Notes under the pieces: model-generated | What the model was told of the DNA's origin: nothing | The model's database searches: none | Seen by the model: only the letters and a program-made list of their open reading frames with translations | Shown here: positions 17,614 to 27,361 of the stretch, piece after piece | How the letters are laid out: each line of letters opens with the position of its first letter | Numbering within the stretch: position 1 is the stretch's first letter | Assembly: GCA_963809925.1 (NCBI GenBank) | Contig: CAWELH010000003.1 | Span: 62,001-126,000 of the forward strand | DNA from: DASQZK01 sp963809925 | GTDB taxonomy: Bacteria; Bacteroidota; Bacteroidia; Bacteroidales; GCA-2748055 | Length of the DNA: 64,000 nt | Direction of reading: 5' to 3' | Made by a program: the position numbers and the translations under genes

Positions 17614-18231
17614 ATGGAGTTCAAGACTGTATTAGAAAACCGGACAAGTATCCGGAGTTTCAAAGCTGATCCGGTACCGGTGGAGGATATCAGAGAGATG
17701 ATAAGGCTTGCCGGACTTGCACCGAGCATCAATAATTATCAGCCGTGGAGTTTCATTCTCATCACCAACAAAACGTTGATGAATGAAATGGCTGATATTA
17801 TTGCAGAAAGAATAAAGGAATACCCGATGAAGAATTCAAAACTTTCAGCCACCGTCACCAGCCAGGTGGAATGGTTCTCTACTTTTTTCAGGGATGCACC
17901 TGCCATCGTGGCGATTGTTCTCGAAGAGTATGAGACGGTGTGGGAGAGAGGTGTGACACTCGGGCATGATGAGATAAACAGGATCAGAAACTTCCCCGAC
18001 ATACAGAGTGCTGGCGCCTGCATCGAAAATCTGCTGCTCGCAGCGGTGGATATGGGTTATGGTGGCTGCTGGCTGAGTGGCCCGATGGTTGCCAGCAAGG
18101 ATATTGAAACTATCCTTGAAATCAAAACCCCATCCCGTTTACTCAGTTTCGTTGCTATCGGAAAGCCATTGAAAGATAATAAGCCAAAAGGGAAGGAGAA
18201 CCTGGGTGACCGGATTCGGATTATTTCCTGA
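17614..18231 (+). CDS. Nitroreductase family protein
   Basis: This 205-residue protein is a single FMN-dependent nitroreductase domain. It opens with NRTSIRSFKADPVPVEDI and carries AGLAPSINNYQPW (the flavin-binding region), then ENLLLAAVDMGYGGCWLSGPM and the C-terminal AIGKPLKDNKPKGKENL tail typical of the family. It probably reduces nitro compounds, quinones or a specific cofactor using NAD(P)H; the natural substrate is not predictable. It is divergent from the CheR operon and is followed by a TapB-like protein gene after 121 bp. Confidence 0.9.
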   Translation: MEFKTVLENRTSIRSFKADPVPVEDIREMIRLAGLAPSINNYQPWSFILITNKTLMNEMADIIAERIKEYPMKNSKLSATVTSQVEWFSTFFRDAPAIVAIVLEEYETVWERGVTLGHDEINRIRNFPDIQSAGACIENLLLAAVDMGYGGCWLSGPMVASKDIETILEIKTPSRLLSFVAIGKPLKDNKPKGKENLGDRIRIIS

Positions 18232-18352
18232 ATCCTGCAATCCTGTGACAATGAAATGGTATTCACCGATTACCATTTCACCAGAAGTTGCAAAAGCCTG
18301 TTCCAAAGGTGTCTGTCATTTTTTAAAATTTGAAAAACTAAAACCTACAGCT

Positions 18353-19051
18353 ATGAATTTAAGGAAGCCGTTGTATATCATTTTCAGTCTTTTTGTTTCA
18401 GTTTATTTTTCACTTGATGCACAGGATTGTAAACTCTATTTTCCACAGAATGTAGGCTCAGTGAGAGAAATGAAAACCTATGACAGTAAAGACAAGCAGA
18501 CGGGAAAGATGATGCAGGAAGTCCTCGAAAAGGATGTAAAGGGTAACAATGTCAATATAAAAGTACGAACGATTGTTTACGATGATAAAGATGCCGAGGT
18601 CGGGAATCATGAAATTGAAGTCAGATGTGAGGATGGTGTGTTCAAAATTGATATGACCGACTATCTGTCTTCCATGCTCCAGGCTTATCAATCCATGGAG
18701 GTCGAAATGAAAGGGGACAATCTTTCCATTCCTGCCAATCTGAATCCAGGTGAAACCTTGCCGGATGCTTCGGTGGAGGTCATCGTGAGAAGCAGCACCA
18801 TTCAGATCATGGACATGACCGTGACCATCATGAACCGGAAAGTTGAGGCAAAAGAGAAAATTACCACTGAGGCAGGTACCTTCGATTGTTACCGGATCAG
18901 TTATAATGTTGATTCAAAAACCAAAATATTGCACATCACAACCCGTACGGTAGAATGGCTTGCCGAAGATGTTGGAGTAGTAAAATCTGAAAGCTATAAT
19001 AAAAAAGATAAGCTGGCTTCTTATTCTGTACTTACGAAATTTAAGGATTAA
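18353..19051 (+). CDS. TapB/DUF3108-like secreted protein
   Basis: From the ATG at 18353 the product is 232 residues with a clean signal peptide (RKPLYIIFSLFVSVYFSLDA). The in-frame extension back to 18206 overlaps the nitroreductase gene and lacks signal features, so I reject it. The mature part begins DCKLYFPQNVGSVREM and contains TEAGTFDCYRISY near residue 175, the pattern seen in TapB/DUF3108-type beta proteins of Bacteroidota. These are thought to be periplasmic or surface lipid- or polymer-binding proteins, but no role is established. It is convergent with the AlbA_2 gene. Confidence 0.65.
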   Translation: MNLRKPLYIIFSLFVSVYFSLDAQDCKLYFPQNVGSVREMKTYDSKDKQTGKMMQEVLEKDVKGNNVNIKVRTIVYDDKDAEVGNHEIEVRCEDGVFKIDMTDYLSSMLQAYQSMEVEMKGDNLSIPANLNPGETLPDASVEVIVRSSTIQIMDMTVTIMNRKVEAKEKITTEAGTFDCYRISYNVDSKTKILHITTRTVEWLAEDVGVVKSESYNKKDKLASYSVLTKFKD

Positions 19052-19090
19052 CCTGATTTCCGGGAATCAGCTGACTTTTCACTGTATCAT

Positions 19091-19738
19091 TTATTCCGGC
19101 CCTGTTTTATTCTCCACAGGTTCGTAGTAGGTCTGTTTTTCCGTAAAAACGATCCGAATCACTTTCATACTTGCCAGGGTAGTAAGAACATGCGTTGCCT
19201 GGCGACGACTTATTCTGGCCATCCTGCAAAATCGTGGTAGGGTAATCCTGTTGTTTTCTCTCAGATATGCAAGGAGTTTTTCCTCAGTGTCGGTATAATG
19301 CAGGTATGCACCTTTTTGTCTGTGTTCATTTTGCCATACCTTGATCTGAATGCTGTTGGCTAGTATGTTCTGATCATCCACCCTGACATAAGCGAGCCAT
19401 TTGCCATCACTGTTCTGTGAAAGGTACGGTTTTTCTTCCCCTGACGGAATATCCACTTCAAGCACCGTTTTTCCGTCAACCTGCCAGCGTCTTGTGGTGA
19501 AAGCTACTTCCGGTTTGCAATACATTGATGATGCCGACTCAAGCATGTAGTATTCTTCTTCAGTACGGACGCCGGCAATTCTGCCATTATCCTTCACCCC
19601 AATCAACAATTTCCCTCCGTCAGTATTTGAAAAGGCAACCAGGGTTTTTGCAATCTTCCGGGCATCACTGATTTCAAACTTAAAGTCAAGTTGCTGGTGT
19701 TCACCCTGTTTGATGATATCATAAATATATTTGCTCAA
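19091..19738 (-). CDS. AlbA_2 (Schlafen-like) domain regulator
   Basis: The 215-residue protein has an AlbA_2 domain (about residues 10-125): QLDFKFEISDARKIAKTLVAF, then NTDGGKLLIGVKDNGRIAGV. A winged-helix segment follows (about 150-205) with a recognition helix around RISRRQATHVLTTLASM. Proteins of this shape are usually annotated as ATP-binding or transcriptional regulators. The short form with one HTH and no additional domain is common in Bacteroidales. DNA binding is inferred. Its target is not evident from the neighbours. Confidence 0.8.
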   Translation of the reverse strand: MSKYIYDIIKQGEHQQLDFKFEISDARKIAKTLVAFSNTDGGKLLIGVKDNGRIAGVRTEEEYYMLESASSMYCKPEVAFTTRRWQVDGKTVLEVDIPSGEEKPYLSQNSDGKWLAYVRVDDQNILANSIQIKVWQNEHRQKGAYLHYTDTEEKLLAYLRENNRITLPRFCRMARISRRQATHVLTTLASMKVIRIVFTEKQTYYEPVENKTGPE

Positions 19739-20135
19739 TGATGTAGTATTTTCAATTTGATAAAATTACACAAAGATGGCCCTAAAGTAAAACCTTACTC
19801 ATTCATATCTCCGGGCGATCTTCCATTCATATATAGTATAACACACAGTAATAACGGAATGTCAGGAATTATGAGTATCCGGTGCTTAACAGATATGGAG
19901 AATGACCGCCATCCTGTTTCTTCCTCTGAGTGAAACTCTTCATTTATTCGGGTCCCGGATTTAAAAGATGCAAATCTCAAAAAACAATCTTTAGCGAATA
20001 TGGTTTGAATGATTATGAAGTCAGAAATCCTGTCAATATCATGCATTCCAATGTTGGTCTTTGAATTAACGCCGTGAATTCATTATTTCAGGAACAGATA
20101 GTGTGTTCCTGAGCACTAACAAAAATAATTTTGCA
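19739..20135. other. Intergenic region, about 400 bp, with one strong hairpin
   Basis: Nothing coding is evident: the longest minus-strand ORF here (19795-20046) has no recognisable features. The only structure I see is a perfect 8-bp inverted repeat just upstream of the oxidoreductase gene, listed separately. Divergent promoters for the AlbA_2 gene and the Gfo/Idh/MocA gene must lie in this region. Confidence 0.5.
20089..20111 (+). promoter_or_regulatory. Inverted repeat in the leader of the Gfo/Idh/MocA gene
   Basis: CAGGAACA and TGTTCCTG form a perfect 8-bp stem around a 7-base loop (GATAGTG), 25 bases before the ATG at 20136. It could be an operator half-site pair or an RNA hairpin. No T tract follows, so it is not a terminator. 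Regulation is inferred only from position. Confidence 0.35.
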
Positions 20136-21638
20136 ATGAAAAGTAAAAAAGATGATCAAAAGAAGGCCGGGATGTCAAGACGGCATTTCGTTGCAACCAC
20201 TGCTACAGCGGCTGCGGGTCTAACAATTCTTCCTGGTGGCGTGATAAGCGCAAAAGGGAGGGTAGCCCCTAGTGATAAATTGAACATTGCCGGCATTGGT
20301 ATCGGTGGCATGGGGAAGCGAAACCTCGAGGCGATGAAGACGGAAAACATTGTTGCGCTTGCTGATGTGGACTGGCACTATGCGGAAGGGACCTTTGAGG
20401 AATTTCCGGGTGCTAAAAAGTATTACGACTACAGGAAGATGTTTGATGAGATGGGCGATAGCTTTGATGCAGTATTAATTGCCACGCCCGACCATACGCA
20501 TGCCCTGGCGGCTTCCATGGCAATAAAAGCGGGTAAACATGTATATGTACAGAAACCGCTGACACATTCAGTATGGGAATCGCGTTACCTGACGAACCTT
20601 GCCAGGGAGCACAAGGTGGTCACACAAATGGGAAATCAGGGGAACTCCGGAGAAGGTATCCGGCAGATTAGTGAATGGATATGGAACGGAGCCATTGGCG
20701 AGATTCGCCATGTGGATGCCTGGACAAACAGACCGATCTGGCCTCAGGGACTTGAGAGGCCGGTAGCTAAAGTAAAGGTTCCAAAAACCCTTGACTGGGA
20801 TCTGTTTATCGGCAGTGCTGAATTTGTTCCCTATAATCCGGTTTATACTCCCTGGAATTGGAGAGGCTGGTGGGAATTCGGCACCGGTGCGCTTGGCGAT
20901 ATGGCCTGCCATATCCTCGATCCTGTGTTCAAGGCACTTAAACTTCAGTATCCTTCAACGGTACAGGGTTCATCAACAAAAATGAATACTGTCAGCCCCC
21001 CGGTTGCTCAGGTTGTTACCTATAAATTTCCGGCAAGGGATAACCTACCAAAAGTTGCCATGCCAGAGGTCACAGTTAAATGGTACGACGGAGGCATCCT
21101 CCCTGAAAGACCGGAAGGACTTCCAAATGGTGATATTCTTGGGCGTGATCCAAACGGCGGATGTTTATTTTACGGATCCAAGGGCACATTGATGTGCGGC
21201 TGTTATGCCAAGGATCCCATACTGCTCCCCTATTCGGAAATGGACCAATTTACACCACCGCCCAAAACCCTGCGGAGAGTTGAAACCAGCCATGAGATGG
21301 ACTGGGTAAGAGCCTGTAAAGAAGGCTATGACAATGTCTTTTCCAACGGAACTGAACCAAGTTCCAACTTCAACTATTCCGGGCCATTGAATGAGATGGT
21401 TGTGATGGGAGTGGTGGCTGTCAGGCTTCAGGACCTGAAACGTGAACTGGAATGGGACGGGAAAAACATGCAATTCTCCAATATCGGTGATACTGATGAA
21501 ATACGTGTGGTCTCCTCTGATAAATTCAGTGTTGTTGATGGCCACCCGATTTTTGATACCCAGCACCAGACCCTGAATGCCAAACAGGCGGCACAGGAAT
21601 ACATCAAACATACCTACCGCACAGGATGGACATTGTAA
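20136..21638 (+). CDS. Gfo/Idh/MocA family oxidoreductase with Tat signal
   Basis: Starting at the ATG at 20136, the 500-residue product has a twin-arginine signal (SRRHFVATTATAAAG). The 11 residues upstream to 20103 precede this signal and are unlikely to be translated. The Rossmann fold follows (NIAGIGIGGMGKRNLEAM), then ATPDHTHALAASMAIKAGKHVYVQKP with the catalytic-type Lys of the EKP position (QKP here), and a large C-terminal domain with WNWRGWWEFGTGALGDMACH. Exported family members in Bacteroidota act on glycosides and sugars with a tightly bound NAD cofactor. It opens a group of carbohydrate-active genes. Confidence 0.9.
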   Translation: MKSKKDDQKKAGMSRRHFVATTATAAAGLTILPGGVISAKGRVAPSDKLNIAGIGIGGMGKRNLEAMKTENIVALADVDWHYAEGTFEEFPGAKKYYDYRKMFDEMGDSFDAVLIATPDHTHALAASMAIKAGKHVYVQKPLTHSVWESRYLTNLAREHKVVTQMGNQGNSGEGIRQISEWIWNGAIGEIRHVDAWTNRPIWPQGLERPVAKVKVPKTLDWDLFIGSAEFVPYNPVYTPWNWRGWWEFGTGALGDMACHILDPVFKALKLQYPSTVQGSSTKMNTVSPPVAQVVTYKFPARDNLPKVAMPEVTVKWYDGGILPERPEGLPNGDILGRDPNGGCLFYGSKGTLMCGCYAKDPILLPYSEMDQFTPPPKTLRRVETSHEMDWVRACKEGYDNVFSNGTEPSSNFNYSGPLNEMVVMGVVAVRLQDLKRELEWDGKNMQFSNIGDTDEIRVVSSDKFSVVDGHPIFDTQHQTLNAKQAAQEYIKHTYRTGWTL

Positions 21639-21669
21639 TATGATGGTTTTCATATGAAATGATCTTATA

Positions 21670-21712
21670 GCAGAGATGCCTGAACCGGGCATCTCTACGT
21701 TTGATTTCTCAT
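21670..21712 (+). terminator. Probable transcription terminator after the Gfo/Idh/MocA gene
   Basis: AGAGATGCC at 21672-21680 pairs with GGCATCTCT at 21688-21696, a 9-bp stem with a 7-base loop. It is followed by ACGTTTGATTTCTC, only moderately T-rich. It lies 33 bases after the stop codon at 21638. Confidence 0.55.
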
Positions 21713-21867
21713 TCATTCAGCCATAATTAAAAATTATTAATTTATATTAGTAAGGAAGAATTCCGGTTTTGTTATTAAACTGGGATGACCGGAATTATTT
21801 TAAATTGTCGTTGTTTCGCATAAAACCTTAGATTCTGGGATCCGCACATAACCTTAAACCTAAGAAT

Positions 21868-22950
21868 ATGAAAACCCATACAATAGTTGTCGCGGCGCTC
21901 CTATTTTTAATCAGCTCCTGTTCAACGGGGAAACGCCCTGAAGGTAACTTCATCATACACCGTGGCGTTAATATCAGTCACTGGCTGTCACAAAGTGACA
22001 GGAGGGGTGAAGAAAGGAAGGCGTTTTTCACAGATGAAGATGTAAGATTTATTGCGGAAACAGGGTATGATCATGTCAGAATTCCAATCGATGAAGTTCA
22101 AATGTGGGATGAGGACGGCAATAAATATGATGATGCGTTTACCCTTCTTCATGAAGCGATCGGGTGGTGCTCTGAATATGGCTTGCGTGCTGTCGTTGAT
22201 TTGCACATTATCAGGTCGCATTACTTTAATAGTGATGTCAGACCTTTATGGACGAATCCGGATGAACAGGTGAAATTTATCGGGCTCTGGAAGGATTTAT
22301 CCGCTGAGCTTAAACAGTACCCCGACAGCCTCGTAGCGTATGAGTTGATGAATGAAGCTGTGGCGGATAATCCCGATGACTGGAACCAGCTCATCGACAG
22401 GACTATATCTGCATTGCGCAGCATTGAGCCCCACCGCAAAATTGTTGTAGGCTCCAATATGTGGCAGTCAGTAGATACCTTCGATGACCTCAGGATCCCC
22501 GATGATCCTGATCTTATTCTGAGCTTCCACTTTTATCATCCTATGGTACTGACTCACTATCATGCGTCATGGACTAAGGTCGGTGAGTACACGGGCCCTG
22601 TTAACTATCCTGGAAAAGTAGTGCCTGAGGATGCCATACAGAACCTGCCGGAAGATCTTAAAGGTGTTGTGGAACAATGGGGCGGAAATTATACGATTGA
22701 TTCAATGCGTGTTGAAGTTAACAAGCCTTTGCAATATGCGAGGGATCATGATCTGCCATTGTACTGTGGTGAATTTGGGAGCTTGTCCACAGTGCCAGAG
22801 GTTGTCCGTCTAAGGTGGTACAGTGATTTTATTAAGGTTCTGTCTGAAGACGGGATTGCATGGGCCAATTGGGACTACGCCGGTGGTTTTGGCATCGTCA
22901 GTGACAAAAAAGTGCCAAATCAGGCACTTATTGATGTTCTGATGAAGTGA
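21868..22950 (+). CDS. Glycoside hydrolase family 5 lipoprotein (cellulase-like)
   Basis: The 360-residue protein has a lipoprotein signal peptide ending LISSC (Cys18), then a GH5 catalytic barrel. It starts with HRGVNISHWL and has RIPIDE at 71-76. The acid/base Glu163 is in YELMNEAVADN and the nucleophile Glu302 in LYCGEFGS. Typical substrates are beta-1,4- or beta-1,3-glucans, mannans or related polymers; the subfamily cannot be told here. A surface or periplasmic lipoprotein endo-hydrolase would feed the GH3 and GH9 enzymes encoded nearby. Confidence 0.92.
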   Translation: MKTHTIVVAALLFLISSCSTGKRPEGNFIIHRGVNISHWLSQSDRRGEERKAFFTDEDVRFIAETGYDHVRIPIDEVQMWDEDGNKYDDAFTLLHEAIGWCSEYGLRAVVDLHIIRSHYFNSDVRPLWTNPDEQVKFIGLWKDLSAELKQYPDSLVAYELMNEAVADNPDDWNQLIDRTISALRSIEPHRKIVVGSNMWQSVDTFDDLRIPDDPDLILSFHFYHPMVLTHYHASWTKVGEYTGPVNYPGKVVPEDAIQNLPEDLKGVVEQWGGNYTIDSMRVEVNKPLQYARDHDLPLYCGEFGSLSTVPEVVRLRWYSDFIKVLSEDGIAWANWDYAGGFGIVSDKKVPNQALIDVLMK

Positions 22951-23320
22951 GGATGCCGCTTACAAACTTTCCTGCTGAAGGATATCACTGGTAAGAATTC
23001 CCGTTGATGAGGATCTAGTGAACAGCTTGCCTTATTAGTTCACAAAAGTATCGGCAACCCAGGGTCCAACTGACATATCCGAATTCCTGAATTTAAGAAC
23101 CTGGTTCAGAAATCTTGCCTACCTTTGTTGAGTTGACAGCAGGGATGTATCCAAATTCAGCTACACTGAATGGAATTCATATTTTGGATGGCATTTCAAT
23201 GGTCAAGCTGATTAAAGCTATATCCTGGAATGAACATGAATATTTGATCCTGGAAAAAAAAGAGAAGCCAGCATAGCAGGTATTTGCGACCAACGTGAAT
23301 GAACAATAAAATGAATAAGG
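22951..23320. other. Intergenic region, about 370 bp, no feature recognised
   Basis: I see no gene in this gap between the GH5 and alcohol dehydrogenase genes. A TACCTTTG at 23120-23127 matches the Bacteroidota -7 consensus TAnnTTTG on the plus strand, but the expected -33 TTTG is absent and it lies about 190 bases from the next ATG, so it is only a weak promoter candidate. Confidence 0.4.
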
Positions 23321-24361
23321 ATGAAAGCAGCTCTTATAACTAAATACGGAAGCATAGAGACGGCAGATATGCCGGTACCGGAGTTCAATGAAAACCAGGT
23401 ATTGGTGAAGGTCAGTTATGCAAGCATTTGCGGTTCGGATCAGCATATCTTTAAGGGTGAATTTCATCCCAGGACAAGGCTCCCGCTTATACCTGGTCAT
23501 GAATTTGCAGGGGTTGTTGCGGAAACAGGTAGCAAGGTATCCGGTTTTGCACCTGGGGATAAGGTTACGGTAGATCCAATCATCTGGTGTGGTCATTGTG
23601 CCGCCTGCCGGGCGGGTCATTATCCCGCATGTACTTCGCTACGGCTTATCGGAATTGATTCGAACGGGGGTTTCGCAGAGTATGTTTCTGCTGATCCTGC
23701 CATGATTTATCATATACCTGATCATGTACCCGATGAGTATGCCGCGCTCATTGAGGTACTTTCAATCGGATTCCATGCATCTGCAAGGGCGGAGGTTGGG
23801 CCGGCTGATGATGTGGCCATATGGGGAGCCGGAAAAGTAGGACATTCCATCCTGCAGGCTGTAAAGACCATTTCGCATGGAAAGGTATTTATGGTAGATA
23901 TTCTTGCGGAACGCCTGAATATGGTAAAAGCCGGGTATCCTGATGTTATTCTGATCAACGCTGCCAAACAAGATCCTCTGGAAGTGATCAGGGAGTACAC
24001 CTCCGGGAATGGAGTCGACATAGCTTTTGAGGCGGTAGGGCATGCCGTTCATCTTGATCAGTATAATCCGGTAAGGTCGTGCATCAACGCTATACGTGGT
24101 GCAGGAAGGGTTTGCGTCCTGGGTCTGTCGGATGAACCATCTGCAATCCTGATGAAGGAACTGATTTGGAAAGAAGCACGCATTATTGCTTCGAGGGTCA
24201 GTCACGGTGAATTTGCAAAAGCCATCTCTGCACTTGGCCAGGGCTTGCTCCGTCCTGAGATCATGGTAACAGACGTCCTCCCCCTTGAGGAGGCTATGAA
24301 GGGCTTTGAAATGCTGGAATCAGACCCCGCAAATCATCTAAAGATTCTCTTGAAGATTTGA
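23321..24361 (+). CDS. Zinc-dependent alcohol/polyol dehydrogenase (MDR family)
   Basis: The 346-residue protein is a classical zinc medium-chain dehydrogenase. It has the catalytic zinc ligand region SICGSDQHIF, GHEFAGVV and the structural zinc lobe CGHCAACRAGHYPAC (about residues 90-104). The Rossmann motif is GAGKVGHSILQAVK (about 168-181). It oxidises a secondary alcohol, most likely a sugar alcohol, threonine or a sugar acid, with NAD(P). Sitting between GH5 and GH3 genes it may act on a released sugar. The specific substrate is not predictable. Confidence 0.88.
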   Translation: MKAALITKYGSIETADMPVPEFNENQVLVKVSYASICGSDQHIFKGEFHPRTRLPLIPGHEFAGVVAETGSKVSGFAPGDKVTVDPIIWCGHCAACRAGHYPACTSLRLIGIDSNGGFAEYVSADPAMIYHIPDHVPDEYAALIEVLSIGFHASARAEVGPADDVAIWGAGKVGHSILQAVKTISHGKVFMVDILAERLNMVKAGYPDVILINAAKQDPLEVIREYTSGNGVDIAFEAVGHAVHLDQYNPVRSCINAIRGAGRVCVLGLSDEPSAILMKELIWKEARIIASRVSHGEFAKAISALGQGLLRPEIMVTDVLPLEEAMKGFEMLESDPANHLKILLKI

Positions 24362-24376
24362 TGCGAAGGTCTGGCT

Positions 24377-26704
24377 TCATTTCGTTACCGTAAATTCCGT
24401 TTCCAGTAAATGCGCTGAATCGGGTCCGGTAAATACGTTGAATTTTCCAGTTTCCACTATCCTTTGCATATTGATCGTATAGAACCGTAGCTTTTCGGGT
24501 GTAAGGATGAATATGACCTCACGTGATTCACCAGGATCCAATGTTATACGTGTAAAATCCTTAAGTTCGAGGACCGGCCGGGTCACTGAACTTACCTCAT
24601 CGCGGATATAAAGTTGAACGATCTCTTCTCCACTTACTTTACCGGTATTTTTGACGCTGACAGATGCTCGCATATTTTCATTCAAAGAAATAGAAGTTTT
24701 TGAAAGAACCAAATCTGAGTAAGCAAATTCCGTGTAGCTCAGGCCAAAGCCAAAAGGGAAAAGAGGTTTGGAATCTTCCAGTAGGTAACTGCGCATCCTT
24801 CCGGGTTTTTTATTATAATAGTCAGGAAGCTGGCCAGCGGAGCGGGGAATGGTCACCGAGAGTTTTCCCGATGGGTTGACATCCCCAAAAAGTATCCGTG
24901 CAAACGCACTGCCTGTTTCCTGCCCGGCATAAAAACCCTGAAATACTGCATCTGCTTGTTCGGCCACTTCAGTAACAGCCAGTGGACGACCTCCCAGAAG
25001 TAACACAACAACCGGTTTCCCCGTTTTCAGAATTTTTTCGAACAGTTCATTTTGTCTACCTGGCAGATCCAGCCTGTCGCGGTCGCCGAGATGAGATTCC
25101 GACCAGGCTTCTCGACAGGTAGACTCATTGCCACCGAGCACCATCAACACAACATCGGATGCAGAGGCAATCTTCACGGCCTCACTCATCAGCCTCAGAT
25201 CATCTGTTTCATCATTTGGCACTGGATTGCCGTCATCCCAGAATGAGGCCTCCCCCTTCTGGATCCTGCATCCTTCCGCAAAGCTGACTTTAAATCTGTT
25301 TCTGGCATAATCCTCAAGGCCTTTACGCACACTCACACCGAAACGTGGCTCAAATGAATATCCGCCAAGATGGATCTCACCTGCATTTGGTCCGATCACG
25401 GCCAGTGATTTTATAGAAGCAGGATTTAAAGGCAGGAGATGGTCTTTGTTTTTCAAAAGTACAATTGACTCTTCCGCTGCCTTAAGCGCAAGAGCAGTAT
25501 GCTCTGGTCGTCTTGCGTTTTGTTCTGCTTTTTCGGGATTGACAAAGGGATCATCGAACAGGCCCTCAAGGAATTTTACGCGTAAAACCCTGCGTACTGC
25601 ATTATTGACGACTCTTTCATCGATCGTTCCGTTTTTCAGATGGTTTTCCAGGCTAAGATAACAACCGCCATACTTTGCCAGTTCCAGATCTACACCTGAG
25701 CGCAATGCAATGAGAGCAGCTTCAGCGGAGTCAGCAGCGATATGATGCAATCTATATAAATCCTCCACACCTCCGAGATCGCTAACCACATACCCCTGAT
25801 GATGCCATTCACTTTTCAGAACATCCTGCAGTAACCAGGTACTGGCATGGGAAGGTACTCCGTCAATTTCGTTATAGGATGCCATAATGCAGGCGACATT
25901 GCCTTCAGTAACAGCTGTCTCAAAGGGCTGTAAAAAGTTTTCTCTTATGATTCTTTCGGAATAATTACCCGGGGCAATATTCGTTCCGCCTTCAGGCTGA
26001 CTATGTACCGCATAGTGTTTTGCAGTAGCTGCCAAATGATTTGCAGGAATTTTACCATCGGCTGAGCTGCCCTGAAATCCAAGTACGGCTGCAAGACCGA
26101 TACGTGATACATGATACGGATCCTCGCCGAATGTCTCCTCAATTCGGCCCCATCGGGGTTCGCGTCCCAGTCCAAGTACCGGAGAAAGCACCTGATTTAC
26201 TCCCCGGCTTCTCATTTCAAGGGCAACGGCAGTGTAAATCTGCCGGATCAGGGCAGTGTCCCAGGTGCAGCCGAGAGCCAGGGGATTTGGGAAACTGGTG
26301 GCATCGGCGCCAACGTAGCCATGCAAGCCTTCACCATAAATAAAAGCCGGAATACCGGGATGGGTTTTTTCCATGAGAAATTTCTGCAAAGCATTGATAC
26401 GGGCGGCCATTCTTGCCGGAGGCAGTGATAGTTCCGGCGGGCTAACCATCCCGGCACCGTCTGTCAGCAACGCTTTTGCCTTCAAAGTATCCAGCTTATC
26501 GTCGTCAGTCCATATGCCATCACTGTTTTTAAGCACCAGCTGCATGGCTTTTTCTTTCGGGCTCATCCGTGAAAGCAAATCATCCACCCGTTCATCCACC
26601 GGGGCATCAGCATTCAGATAAACAGGTTTTCCAGACTCAGTACAGCTGGTAAAATGAAGTGTTATATTCAAGAGGAGATAATACAGGAAAAATCTTTTTT
26701 TCAT
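24377..26704 (-). CDS. Glycoside hydrolase family 3 lipoprotein (beta-glucosidase-like)
   Basis: From the ATG at 26704 (10 residues inside the longest frame) the 775-residue product has a signal peptide with lipobox FTSC (Cys21). The GH3 N-terminal barrel follows with FIYGEGLHGY, GREPRWGRIEETFGEDPY (181-198) and AKHYAVHS (228-235). The catalytic nucleophile Asp309 is in VVSDLGGVEDL. The C-terminal alpha/beta sandwich (about 420-640) and fibronectin-III-like domain (about 690-765) are complete. The Leu after SD, where many relatives have Trp, is a small variation. It probably releases glucose or xylose from oligosaccharides. It is convergent with the dehydrogenase gene. Confidence 0.94.
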   Translation of the reverse strand: MKKRFFLYYLLLNITLHFTSCTESGKPVYLNADAPVDERVDDLLSRMSPKEKAMQLVLKNSDGIWTDDDKLDTLKAKALLTDGAGMVSPPELSLPPARMAARINALQKFLMEKTHPGIPAFIYGEGLHGYVGADATSFPNPLALGCTWDTALIRQIYTAVALEMRSRGVNQVLSPVLGLGREPRWGRIEETFGEDPYHVSRIGLAAVLGFQGSSADGKIPANHLAATAKHYAVHSQPEGGTNIAPGNYSERIIRENFLQPFETAVTEGNVACIMASYNEIDGVPSHASTWLLQDVLKSEWHHQGYVVSDLGGVEDLYRLHHIAADSAEAALIALRSGVDLELAKYGGCYLSLENHLKNGTIDERVVNNAVRRVLRVKFLEGLFDDPFVNPEKAEQNARRPEHTALALKAAEESIVLLKNKDHLLPLNPASIKSLAVIGPNAGEIHLGGYSFEPRFGVSVRKGLEDYARNRFKVSFAEGCRIQKGEASFWDDGNPVPNDETDDLRLMSEAVKIASASDVVLMVLGGNESTCREAWSESHLGDRDRLDLPGRQNELFEKILKTGKPVVVLLLGGRPLAVTEVAEQADAVFQGFYAGQETGSAFARILFGDVNPSGKLSVTIPRSAGQLPDYYNKKPGRMRSYLLEDSKPLFPFGFGLSYTEFAYSDLVLSKTSISLNENMRASVSVKNTGKVSGEEIVQLYIRDEVSSVTRPVLELKDFTRITLDPGESREVIFILTPEKLRFYTINMQRIVETGKFNVFTGPDSAHLLETEFTVTK

Positions 26705-27361
26705 AACCGGATAACGTTTAAGGAATTGTGGCATTAGCTTACAGATTGGGTACTTATTTTTCAGGCAGAGGCGTATAGGCTGGAAGCCTGATGGTTAAAA
26801 ATAGTCATTCGGCATCTGCTGTACAAATTAATCCATAATCGCGAAGAAAAGATATAATGTAATCGGCAATAATATTCAGGCGATGATTCCATGTCCGGAT
26901 TTCATCCATAATTTCAGGTATGAAGACTGTATCCATTTTATTTCAATTAGGGCTATTGAATGGTTGGGAACAGACGTGGATGAAATATGCTCGTGCGGAC
27001 GGGAACATACCTGATTCGTGCCTTTACCAATAAGGAACTGAGGAGGAATTTTGCGGGAAGACGGCGGGTGATTTCGCGAAAGGGCATGAGAAGGGGCTTC
27101 TTTATTCTTACTTGATCTCTGGTGTATTGAGGGCCCACCCCCACCTGCCAACACACCGCACCTTTATAGCTTTCACCCCCCATATCTCAGCGTCCCGATT
27201 TTCACTTTTTGACAAAAACTTATCAACACACCCTATTAGGTGAAGATCATTTTGATGAATAACATGATATTCCAGGATTAAATGTCAGACTGCAATAATA
27301 TTGCAGGTGTACGACAGGTAATGATTGTTCCGGCTTATTTAAACGGATCAGCCCGGAATTG
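26705..27361. other. Intergenic region, about 650 bp, no gene recognised
   Basis: This is the longest apparently empty stretch in the window apart from the repeat region. Small ORFs on the minus strand (26876-27183) have Pro-, Ser- and His-rich translations with no family features. The GH3 promoter on the minus strand must lie near 26705-26800, but I see no convincing consensus. Degraded sequence from lost genes is possible; I could not identify any. Confidence 0.45.

Noticed and set aside
19795..20046. 83-residue minus-strand ORF in the gap before the oxidoreductase
   Set aside because: No homology-like pattern, no signal, and no conserved neighbours.
26876..27183. Minus-strand ORFs between GH3 and GH9
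   Set aside because: Pro-, Ser- and His-rich translations without domain pattern; they appear to be chance frames.
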